Assembly (NCBI GenBank): GCA_002007465.1
Contig: LNAC01001938.1
Span: 1 to 64,000, forward strand
DNA from: Ailurus styani
Taxonomy: Eukaryota > Chordata > Mammalia > Carnivora > Ailuridae
Length of the DNA stretch: 64,000 nucleotides
Reading direction: 5' to 3'
Position 1 is the stretch's first letter. Each line of letters opens with the position of its first letter. Shown here one piece after another: positions 37,137 to 47,457 of the stretch. A program made the translations under genes and the position numbers. The notes beneath the pieces were generated by a model. It made no database searches. It was not told the origin of the DNA and saw only the letters and a list, made by a program, of their open reading frames with translations.

Positions 37137-38630
37137 AAGGAGGAGGAGCAAAATGGAAGAGGAGTAGGTGACCAATTATCATCAGATCCCAGGATTTCAC
37201 CCAGCTAGTTATGAAACAGTTCCAAACACCCACAAATTCAACAGGACATTGAAGAGAATAGCAGCAATTCTAGGAACAAAAAAATCGACCACTGTCCATA
37301 GGTAAGACGTGTGGAGAAGTGAATCTGAAGTAACAGGAAGTTAGTCCCCGGGGAGAGGGATGGGCTCCCGGCAAGTGAGAGAGCAAAGGAGCACAAAATC
37401 AGAACTTTTAGAAGTCTGCTTCACTGAGGGATGTCACCCCAGAGGCTAAGTGGGGGGTGAAGCCCTCACAGGGACAGTGTGATCTCAGGACCCAGAGGGA
37501 CACAAAAAGGCCACTGGTGTCTGAGAGTGACAGAGCTCCCAGGTATTGGAGGGGGGAAGCCAACTGGAGGATGGGGCCAAGCAGTGGACTCTCAACTCAG
37601 TGTTAACTTAAGCCATGATACAAAGCACAGTTGGGCCACTGCTTTTTGAGCAGGGACCACACAAGTGGTGGATCTGGAGAGACCCCCTCCTTCCTCCTCT
37701 GGGAGGAGTGGCATGGGAGCGTGCTGCAGGAATCTGCTGGGTTTGGAAACTCCAAACAGGGCTGTGCCAGAGATAGAAATGCTCGATCATAGGCTGGGTG
37801 AGCTCCGAGTGCAACTGGAGACCAGGGAGATGGGACAGACTGACTGTTTTTCTCTGAGGATGCACTGAGGAGTGAGATCCCGAGCACTACACTCCTCCAG
37901 GTCAGAGACTGGGAGGCCGCCATGTTCGTTCCCATCCTCCAATGCTGTACAGAAAGTGTTCAGGAATAAAAAGCTCCAGAGAGCGAATGTGAGCTGATTA
38001 CTTAGCCTGACCCCTGGCAAGGGCAGCTCAATTCCACCTCGGGCAAAGACAATTGAGCATCACAGCCACAGGCCCCTCCTACAGAAGATTTGCAAGTATA
38101 TCCAGCCAATACCAAGTTCACCAATCACTGAGAATTGTGGAACTCCAGAGCTAGAGGAAAGCAACATATCCACGACCCTTTATTCTTTCATAGTTAAATA
38201 CTTTGAATTTTTTTCTTACTCTTCTCTATTAAAATTTTTCTTCTTTCCTACATTAACGTTTTTTATACTATTTTATCTGATCAATACATTTTAAAAATCT
38301 TTTTAAATTTTCATTCTTATAGTAATACTTTATACATGCATTGTATTTAACATTACTTTTTTACACATATAAGGTCTGTTAAATTCACCAGTCTAATATA
38401 GATATACATATACATATACATATAGATGTAGATATAGACATATAGATATGGAAGTAGAGATAGAGAAAGAAATAGATATATAGATACAGGTTTTTTTCTT
38501 TTCTTTTCCTTTATTTGCCCTCTTCCTTCTCCCCCCAGTTTTGGGTCTCTTCTGATTTGGTTACTGTATATTTTTCTAGGGTTCTTGCCACACTTTAGTA
38601 TTTTGTTCTCTCATCCATCTATTCTTATCT
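37137..38630 (+). promoter_or_regulatory. L1 5' untranslated region
   Basis: GC-richer first kilobase (37.3-38.1 kb) followed by AT-rich sequence and the GATA/TACATA simple repeat. It corresponds, inverted, to 56.5-58.18 kb in the other L1 with a 5' end. It would carry the L1 internal promoter. Frames such as 37603-37935 (minus) are antisense and unconvincing as genes. Confidence 0.6.
38396..38489. repeat. Simple repeat in L1 5' untranslated region
   Basis: TATAGATA, TACATA and AGAGATAG units. The equivalent position of the L1 at 52.2-58.2 kb holds the complementary type of repeat (56668-56731), so this tract belongs to the L1 subfamily and is not a local event. Confidence 0.8.
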
Positions 38631-38639
38631 GCATAAAAT

Positions 38640-39535
38640 GACAAGGTGGGAAAAAACACGAAAAGAAAAAGAACAAGAGGCAGTAACGACAGCTAAGGAC
38701 CTAATCAATGTGGACATTAGTAATATGTCAGGAAAAGAGATCTGAATGACGATTATCAAAGTGATAGCTGGGCTCATAAAATGCATGGAAGATAATAGAG
38801 AATCCCTCTCTAGAGAAATAAAAGAACTAAAATCTAACAAAGTTGAAATCAAAAAATCTATTAATGAGGTGCAATAAAAAATGGAGGCTCTTACTGCCAG
38901 GATAAATGAGGAAGAAGAGAGAATTATTGATATAGAAGACCAAATGATAGAGAATAAAGAAGCTGAGGAAAAGAGAGACAAACAACTACTGGACCATGAG
39001 GGGAGAATTTGAAAGTTAAGAGATACCATAAGATGAAAGAATATTAGAATAATTGGGATCCCAGAAGAAGAAGAAAGAGAGGGGCAGAAGGTATATTGGA
39101 GCAAATTATAGTACAGAATTTCCCTAATTTGGTGAAGGGAACAAGCATTAAAATCCAGGAGGCCCAGAGAACCTCCCTCAAAATCAATAAAAATAGGTCC
39201 ACAGCCTGTCATCTAATAGTAAAACTTACAAGTCTTAGTGACAAATAGAATATCCTGAGAGCAGCTCAGGACAAAAGGTCTGTAAAATACAATGGTGGCA
39301 ATATTAGACTGACAGCAGACCTATCCACAGAGACCTAATAGGCCAGAAAGGACTGGCATGATATATTCAGAACATGAAAAGAGAAAAATATGAAGCCAAG
39401 AATACTATATCCAGCTAGGCTGTCATTGAAAATAGAAGGAGAGATAAAAAGCTTCCAGGACAAACAAAAACTAAAGGAATTGGCAAACACCAAGCCGATC
39501 CTACGGGAAATGTTGAAACGGGTTCTCTAAGCAAA
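38640..39535 (+). pseudogene. Decayed L1 ORF1
   Basis: Plus-strand ORF1 with a coiled-coil-coding stretch (about 38.75-39.0 kb), then an RNA-binding core (ATTGGGATCCCAGAAGAAGA, GGCCCAGAGAACCTCCCTCA). Several in-frame stops are present. The large antisense frame 38625-39212 is a by-product of A-rich sense coding and is not a gene. Confidence 0.8.
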
Positions 39536-39609
39536 GAGAGAGCCTAAAAGAAACATAGACCAAAAAGGAAGAGACACAGTATACAGTAGCAGTCACCTTA
39601 CAGGCAATA

Positions 39610-41752
39610 CAATGGCACTAAAGTCCTATCTTTTAATAGTTACCCTGAATGTAAATGGGCTAAATGCCCCCAATCAAAGGACTTAGGGTATCACAATGGA
39701 TGAAAAAACAAGATCCATCAATATGCAGTCAACAAGAAACTCATTTCAGACCCAAAGACACCTAGAGACATAAAGTGAAGCAGTGGAAAAGAATTTACCA
39801 TGCATCAAAAGAAAGCTGGGGTGGCAATCCTTATAGCAGATAAATTAGATTTTAAGCCAAGGACTGTAAAAAGAGATGAGGAAGGACATTATATCATACT
39901 TAAATGGTCTCTCTGAGAAGAAGATCTAACTATTTTAAATATCTATGACCCTAACATGGGAGCAGCCAATTATATAAACCACTTAATAACAAAATCAAAG
40001 AAACACATCAACAATAATAGAGTAATAGTAGGGGACGTTAACAACACCCCCTTACTGAAATGGTCAGGTCATCTAAGCAAAAGATCAACAAGGAAATAAA
40101 GGCTTGAAGTGACACCCTGGACCAAATATATTCAGAACATTCCATTCCAAAACAACAGAATACATATTCTTCTCTAGTACACATGGAACATTCTCCAGAA
40201 TAGACCATATTCTGGGTCACAAATCAGGTCTCAACCACTACCAAAAGACTGGAATCATTCCCTGCATATTTTCAGACCATAATGCTCTGAAACTAGAACT
40301 CAACCACAAGAGGAAATTTGGAAAGAACTCAAATACATGGAGGGTAAAGAACATTCTACTAAAGAATGAATGGGTCAAATGGGAAATTAAAGAAGGATTT
40401 AAAAATTCATGGAAAAATGGAAATAAAAACACAACTATTCAAAATCTTTGGGACACAGCAAAAGCAGTCATGAGAGGAAAGTATATAGCAATACAAGCCT
40501 TTCTCAAGAAACAAGAAAGTTCTCAAGCACACAGCCTAACCTGACACCTAAAGGAGCTGGAGAAAGAACAGCAAAGAAAGCCTAAATCCAGCAGAAGAGA
40601 AATAGGAAAGATTAGAGTGGAAATCATTGAAATAGAAACCAAAAGAACAGTAGAACAAATCAAAAAACTAGGAGCTGGTTCTTTGCAAGTATTAATAAGA
40701 GTGATAAACCCCTGACCAGACATATCCAAAAGAAAAGAGAAAGGATTCAAATTAATAAAACCATGAATGAAGGAGGAGAGATTACAAACAACACCAAAGA
40801 AATACAATTATATATAAGGACATATGTGGAGCACCTCTACAGCAGCAAATTTGACAACCTGGAAGAAATGGATGCAGTCCTAGAGAAATATAAACAACCA
40901 AAATGGAACCAAGAAGAAATAGAACACATGAATAGACCCATAACCAGTAAGGAGATCGAAGCAGTCATCAAACATCTCCCAGCAAACAAGAACCCAGGGC
41001 CAGAAGGCTTCCCAGGGGAATTCTACCAAACATTTGAAGAATTAATACCTATTCTCCTGAAACTGGTCCAAAAAACAGAAGTGGAAGAAAAACTTCCAAA
41101 CTCATTTTATGAGGCCAGCTAATGACCTTGATCCTCAAACCGGCAAACACCCCATCAAAAAGGAGAGTTACAGACCAATATCTTTGATGAACACGGATTC
41201 AAAAATCGTCAACAAAATACTAGCCAATAGGCTCCAACAACACATTACAAGGATTATTCACCGCAACCAAGTGGGATTTAATCCCGGGCTCCATGGTTGG
41301 TTTAACTTCTGCAAGTCAATCAATGTGATATGAAACATTAATAAAAGAAAGAATGATAACAATATGTTCGCTCTCAATAGATGCTGAAAAAACATTTGAC
41401 AAAGTACAGCACACTTCCTTGATCAAAACTCTTCACAGTGCAGGCATAGAGGGTTCATACCTCAATAGCATCAAAGCCATCTACCATAAAACCACAGCAA
41501 ATATCATTCCCAATGGGGAAAAACTGAGAGCTTTTCCCCTAGTGTCAGGAACACAGCAGGGCTGTCCACTATCACCACTGCTATTCAACATAGTACTAGA
41601 AGTCTTAGCCTTAGCAATCAGACTACAAAAAGAAATAAAAGTCATCCAAATTGGCAAGGAAGAAGTCAGACTTTCACTAATTGCAGATGATAGGATACTT
41701 TATGTGGAAAAACAAAAGGACTCCACTCCAAAATTGCTGGAACTCCTACACG
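39610..41752 (+). pseudogene. Decayed, 3'-truncated L1 ORF2
   Basis: Endonuclease region with stops (39.6-40.5 kb), linker (frame 40763-41122), and RT palm (frames 41109-41333 and 41353-41790) with [20 protein letters not shown] and [15 protein letters not shown]. The catalytic box reads IADDRILYV instead of FADDMILYV, so phenylalanine and methionine are replaced though both aspartates remain. The coding ends soon after this box. Confidence 0.88.
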
Positions 41753-42100
41753 AAAGTTCATTTCTCTCCACACTTGGTCCTCCAAGTTAAAAATATTTCA
41801 CAATTTCTTATGCTTCATATACACTTTTGTAAGTAGTTTTATTCTCTGGCAAACATGTCATTGCTGAAGTACGGTTTCTCTACTGTGTTTTATGTTGAAA
41901 GTGGCACTTTTAACTTTCTTGTTTCTCCCTCAGTGGGAAGTGCCAGGTGTGTTGCTCAAGCTTTCATAGAGACACTGGAAAATGCTTCAGTCTTCAGGGT
42001 TGATGCTGTTCATTAAACATGGTTTCTGTACAGTGTTGTTTTGTAGTGTAAAGTGGCTGACATGCACTCTGATTGCCACAACTAGATCAGGAAAAGCTCA
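41753..42100 (+). repeat. sat110 satellite, short forward block
   Basis: Forward E, F and G monomers (CACACTTGGTCCTCCAAGTT, TGTTTCTCCCTCAGTGGGAA, TTGCTCAAGCTTTCATAGAG) end near 42100, where orientation flips. The forward part ends mid-G monomer. Confidence 0.85.
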
Positions 42101-44610
42101 GCATGAAAGTTTCAATGTACATCTTTACTGGAGATAGAAGCCCTTCCCAAAGTGTGTGCAATAGAATAAGGAGAGTGTCACGTACATAAAGCTGAGAAGC
42201 AGCACTGTCAAAATCATATTTGACTACATTTCAGGAATACGGGTGTCATTTCCAAATGGTGTGTGACAACACAGACCATGGGCATATGCTTGCTTCTGAG
42301 AAAACCAATTATTGAACCTCATCTTGCATCATGAAGACGGAGCTGTTTTACGATGTAAGTGTGGACGTTAAAGAGTGTGCCATCTTGTTATTACTAAGAA
42401 GCAATCATGTTTCAAAGAACAGCAACAAAGCTGAAGACAGAAGCGATTTCTTGGGTGCATATGAAAGCTTCACAGTGCAGCCGATAGTTCACTCGAGGGA
42501 GAAACTTCTGTTTAGAATGCAACTTTCAACATACAACACTCTAGAGATACCATCCTTCAGCAAACATGTTCTTAAAAGAAGATGGAAGTACGTTCAAAAG
42601 TGTGTAGGAACCATAAGGCAAAGTGATGTTTTCTTGACTCAGAGGACCAGCTGTGTATACAAGGCAAATATGAATGAATACCTTGTCTCACGAAGACAGG
42701 TGGGATTTCAGGTGTATATATGGAAGCATGAGGACAGTGCTGTGAAGGTAACTGGGAAACCACACAGTAGAGAAATCCAATTCCAGGTAAGATAGGCTTT
42801 CCTGAAGGGGAAGGCACCTTCAGTGCTTTCTGTGAAAGTACACAGAGAGTGCCATGTACTTACTTGGGAAAAAGGCTCTGTGGAATGCGTCTCACTAGTG
42901 CCATTTTTTTCTGAAGACAGAAATTATTTAAGGGCTATTTGCAGAGGCTAAACCAGAGTGCCATATACTTACTTTTTATATACCTCCCTGTGGGAAAATA
43001 ATGATTTCAACAAACATCTTTCATGAAGATGGAAACGCATTCCAAATTATGTGTGATAGCATCAGAAGAGTGCCACGTTCATAACTCAGAGAACCAAAAC
43101 CATGAAGATACAATTCTACTAACACTTTTCAGGAAGACAGGTGTGGGGAGAACAGCAAAAACAGTGAAAAACGGGGAAGACAGAAGCAATATCTCAAGAG
43201 TGTATGAAATCTTCCAAAAGGCACCAGGCAGTTCACTACAAGGGGGAAACTCTTCTGTTTAGAATGCAACTTCCAACATACAACACTGTATGGAAATCAT
43301 CCTTTAGCCAAAATGTTCTTGTCAGAATATGGAAGGACCTTCAAAAGTGTGTATGAAGCAAAAGAAAAAGAAATGTATTCTTAATTCAGAGGACAAGTTT
43401 GTAAAGAAGGCAAATAAAAATGAACACCTGGTTTCACAAAGAGAGATGGGATTTCAGGTGTAAGTATGGAAGCATGAGGACAATGGTTTGTAGATAAATT
43501 GTGAAACAACATGGTAGAGAAACCGAATCCCACCTAACCTAGTGGCTCCTGATGGTGGAATCACATGCAGTTCTGTGTGTGAAAGTACAAAGAGAGTGTG
43601 ATGTTCTAACATGTGAAAAAAGAAGTGTGGAATGCATCTTCTCAATAATACCTTCCCTCCAAAAATAGAAAGGATTTCAATTTTACATGTGAAAGTAAAA
43701 GCAGAGCACCCTAAATTTACACGAGGGAAACATGACATTTAAAAGTGTCTTTGAAGCATAAAGGCAAAGTGACCTCTTCTTAACTTGTGTCTAGATGGCA
43801 AATTTGAATGAGAGTATCTGCTTTTACGAAGAGAGATGGAATTTCTGCTGTATGTGTGGAAGGATATGGAGAGTGCTATGAAGGTAACTCTGTGAAACAA
43901 CATGGTAGAGAAACCGAATTCCAGCTCATCTTAGGTGGGAGAAAGAATGCTGTGTGGAATGCATCTTCTCACTAACACATTTTCTCCAGAAGATTGAAAG
44001 CATGTCAAGTCCACGTGTGGAGAGCAGGCAGAGTCCCCTATACTTACGCCCAAAGAGACCTCCCTGTGGGAGAAAACGGCTTCATTGAACGTCCTTCCTG
44101 GAGATGGAAGCGTGTTCCAAAGTGTGTGCCATAGCATCCAGAAAGGGAAGCAGCGCAGTCAAGAAACCACCTACAACTGCCACACTTCAGGAAGACGGGT
44201 GTTATTTCCCAATGGTGTGTGACAACACAGGGCATGGGACATATACTTGACTCTGAGAAAACCAGTTCTTGTAGTATGGAACGTGCAACCCTCGTCTCTC
44301 ATCATGAATACAGAGCTGCTCTCCAATGTAGGTGTGGAAGTCAGGGTGCGTGTGCCGTCCTCTTAAATGCTAAGATGCAACACTGTCTAGAAAGCCTGTT
44401 TCAAAGAGCACCAACAATGCTGAAGACAGAGGCGTTATCTAAAGTGTGCATGACAGCTTCAGCAACACACCAGAACATTCCCCCCGACAAAGAAACACTT
44501 TTGTTCAGAACGCACCTTTCAACATACAAAATTTCTGTAGAGAAACCGTCCTTCAGCACACATGTTATCCCAGAAGATAGAAGTACATTCAAAAGTCTGA
44601 AGAGTTAGGA
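42101..44610 (-). repeat. sat110 satellite, reverse block 1
   Basis: The same monomers in reverse complement: for example AAGTGTGTGCAATAGAATAA (A), TTCAGGAATACGGGTGTCAT (H) and CATCATGAAGACGGAGCTGT (G). The order A-H-G-F-E-D-C-B confirms true inversion. The 154-codon frame 42331-42795 and the 129-codon frame 44219-44608 lie here. They cross several monomers and have no known domain. Confidence 0.85.
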
Positions 44611-44883
44611 AAGGTGACATATTCTTTTTTTATTTTATTTTTATTCTTGGCCCAAGGGGTACAGGTCTGTGAACCATTAGGCATACATCTTTCACAGCAT
44701 TCACCAAAGCACAAACCCTCCCCAATGTCCATAGCCCATCCACCCTATCCCTACCCTCCCACCCCCCAGTAACCCTCAGTTTGTTTTGTGAGATTAGGAG
44801 TCTCTTATGGTTTGTCTCCTTCCCCATCCCATCTTGTTTCATTATTTTTCCCTCCCTACCCCCCTGACACCCCACCCTGCCCC

Positions 44884-47404
44884 TCAAGTTCCTCACATCA
44901 GAGATCATATGATAATTTTCTTTCTCTGATTGACTTATTTCGCTCAGCATAATACACTCCAGTTCCATCCATGTCGTTGCAAACGGCAAGATTTCGTTTC
45001 TTTTGATAGCTGCATAGTATTCCATTGTATATATATANNNNNNNNNNNNNNNNNNNNNNNNNNNNNNNNNNNNNNNNNNNNNNNNNNNNNNNNNNNNNNN
45101 NNNNNNNNNNNNNNNNNNNNNNNNNNNNNNNNNNNNNNNNNNNNNNNNNNNNNNNNNNNNNNNNNNNNNNNNNNNNNNNNNNNNNNNNNNNNNNNNNNNN
45201 NNNNNNNNNNNNNNNNNNNNNNNNNNNNNNNNNNNNNNNNNNNNNNNNNNNNNNNNNNNNNNNNNNNNNNNNNNNNNNNNNNCACTACCTTTGTGTCTTT
45301 AGGATAAATACCCAGTAGTGCGATTGCTGGGTCGTAGGGTAGCTCCATTTTCAACTTTTTGAGGAATCTCCATACTGTTTTCCAGAGTGGCTGCACCAGT
45401 TTGCATTCCCACCAACAGTGTAGGAGGGTTCCCCTTTCTCCGCAACCTCGCCAACATCTGTCATTTCCTGACTTGTTGATTTTAGCCATTCTGAGTGGTG
45501 TGAGGTGGTATCTAGCTGTGGTTTTGATTTGTATTTCTCTGATGCCGAGTGATGTTGAGCACTTTCTCATGTGTCTGTTGGCCATTTGGATGTCTTCTTG
45601 GGAGAAATGTCTGTTCAGGTCTTCTGCCCATTTCTTGACTGGGTTACTTGTTTTATGGGTGTTGAGTTTGAGAAGCTCTTTATAGATTTTGGATACTAGC
45701 CCTTTATCTGATATGTCATTTGCAAATATCTTCTCCCATTCTGTCAGTTGTCTTTTGGTTTTGTTGACTGTTTCCTTTGCTGTGCAAAAGCTTTTAATCT
45801 TGATGAAGTCCCAATAGTTCATTTTTGCCCTTGCTTCCCTTGCCTTTGGTGAGGTTCCTAGGAAGAAGTTGCTGCGGTTGAGGTCGAAGAGGTTGCCACC
45901 TGTGTTCTCCTCAAGGATTTTGATGGATTCCTTTTTCACATTGAGGTCTTTGATCCATTTTGAGTCTATTTTTGTGTGTGGTGTCAGGAAATGATCCAGT
46001 TTCATTTTTCTGCATAGTGGCTGTCCAGTTTACCAACACCATTTGTTGAAAAGACTGTCTTTTTCCCACTAGACATTCTTTCCTGCTTTGTCAAAGATTA
46101 GTTGACCATAGAGTTGAGGGTCCATTTTTGGGTTCTCTATTCTGTTCCACTGGTCTATGTGTCTGTTTTTGTGCCAGTACCATACTGTCTTGATGATGAC
46201 GGCTTTGTAATAGAGCTTGAAATCTGGAATTGTGATGCCGCCAACTTTGCTTTTTTTTTTCAACATTCCTTTGGCTATTCGGGGTCTTTTCTGGTTCCAT
46301 ATAAATTTTAGGATTATTTGTTCCATTTCTTTGAAATAAATTGCTGGTATTTTGATGGGGATTGCATTAAATGTGTAGATTGTTCTAGGTAACATAGACA
46401 TTTTCACATCATTTGTTCTTCCAGTCGATAAGCATGGAATGTTTTTCCACTTCTGTGTGTCTTCCTCAATTTCTTTCATGAGTACTTTATAGTTTTCTGA
46501 ATACAGATTCTTTGCCTCTTTGGTTAGGTTTATTCCTAGGTATCTTATGGTTTTGGGTGCAATTGTAAATGGGATTGACTCTTTAATTTCTCTTTCTTCT
46601 GTTTTGTTGTTGGTATATAGAAATGCAACTGATTTCTGTGCATTGATTTTATATCCTGACACTTGACTGAATTCCTGTATGAGTGCTAGCAGTTTTGGAG
46701 TGGAGTCCTTTGGGTTTTCCACATAAAGTATCATATCATCTGCAAAGAGTGAGAGTTTGACCTCTTCCTTGCCGATTTGGATGCCTTTTATTTCTTTTTG
46801 TTGTCTGATTGCTGAGGCTAGGACTTCTAGTACTATGTTGAATAGCAGTGGTGATAGTGGACAGCCTTGCCGTGTTCCTGACTTTAGGGNACTTCTAGTA
46901 CTATGTTGAATAACAGTGGTGATAGTGGACAGCCTTGCCGTGTTCCCGACTTTAGGGGAAAAGCTCTCAGTTTTTCTCCATTGAGAATGATATTCGCTGT
47001 GGGTTTTTCGTAGATGGCTTTGATGATATTGAGGTATGTACCCTCTATGCCTACACTATGAAGAGTTTTGATTAAGAAAGGGTGCTGTACTTTGTCAAAT
47101 GCTTTTTCAGCATCTATTGAGAGGAACATATGGTTCTTGTTCTTTTATTAATGTCTTGTATCACATTGATTGATTTGCGAATGTTAAACCAACCTTGCAT
47201 CCCAGGAATAAATCCCACTTGGTCGTGGTGAAAAATCCTTTTAATGTGCTGCTGGATCCTATTGGCTAGTATTTTGTTGAGGATTTTTGCTTCCGTGTTC
47301 ATCAAATGTATTGGTCTGTAATTCTTCTTGATGGGGTCTTTGCCTGGTTTGGGGATCAAAGTAATGCTGGCCTCATAAAAGAAGTTTGGAAGTTTTCCTT
47401 CCAA
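44884..47404 (-). pseudogene. Partial L1 ORF2 (RT and C-terminus)
   Basis: Minus-strand ORF2p from the RT start (47114-47404, [17 protein letters not shown]) through catalytic segments (46884-47129, [20 protein letters not shown]) and thumb (46069-46734) to the C-terminal cysteine region ([14 protein letters not shown] in 45283-46005). The LFADDMIL coding is at about 46.73-46.76 kb. The endonuclease is absent because of truncation. Several frame breaks coincide with the assembly joins, so the true gene may be less damaged than it appears. Confidence 0.9.
45038..45282. other. Assembly gap (245 N)
   Basis: A run of N falls inside L1 ORF2. By comparison with 9060-9170 the missing part should be about 110 bp of ORF2 C-terminal coding, so the gap size may be nominal or the gap may hold extra sequence. 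Confidence 0.95.
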
Positions 47405-47457
47405 TTCTATTTTTTGGAACAGTTTCAGGAGAATAGGTATTAATAAGGTGACATATT

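Larger units (their letters stand above)
37137..41752 (+). mobile_element. Plus-strand L1 with intact 5' start but missing 3' end
   Basis: The 5' end AAGGAGGAGGAGCAAAATGG at 37137 is a true L1 start. The 5' untranslated region extends to about 38.63 kb, ORF1 to about 39.53 kb and ORF2 from about 39.6 kb. The element stops in the reverse-transcriptase domain near 41752 (AAATTGCTGGAACTCCTACA) and abuts satellite. Loss of the 3' end with retention of the 5' end is the opposite of normal insertional truncation, so a later deletion or rearrangement removed about 1.5-2 kb. Confidence 0.92.
44611..47457 (-). mobile_element. Young 5'-truncated L1 in satellite, 13-bp target duplication
   Basis: The body is 44624-47444. 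The poly-A tail (as T-rich DNA) is at 44624-44643, then the 3' untranslated region, ORF2 C-terminus and RT, ending in ORF2 at AGGAGAATAGGTATTAAT. Exact repeats AAGGTGACATATT lie at 44611-44623 and 47445-47457. ORF2 pieces are long and little damaged (46069-46734, and about 45283-46005). An assembly gap and a duplicated block interrupt it. Sequence is very close to the L1 at 8.6-13.2 kb, supporting recent activity of this subfamily. Confidence 0.96.

Noticed and set aside
38625..39212. A 195-codon minus-strand frame rich in S, I and L
   Set aside because: It is antisense to the A-rich coiled-coil coding part of L1 ORF1, which generates long hydrophobic frames on the opposite strand.
42331..42795. 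A decayed C2H2 zinc-finger gene as the source of the sat110 monomer
   Set aside because: The reverse strand shows a CACTGTAGAGAAACC-like block resembling the zinc-finger linker coding CACTGGAGAGAAACC, and translations give EKP-like steps. But the unit is ~110 bp rather than 84 bp, and no repeated C-x2-C / H-x3-H spacing is found in any frame.
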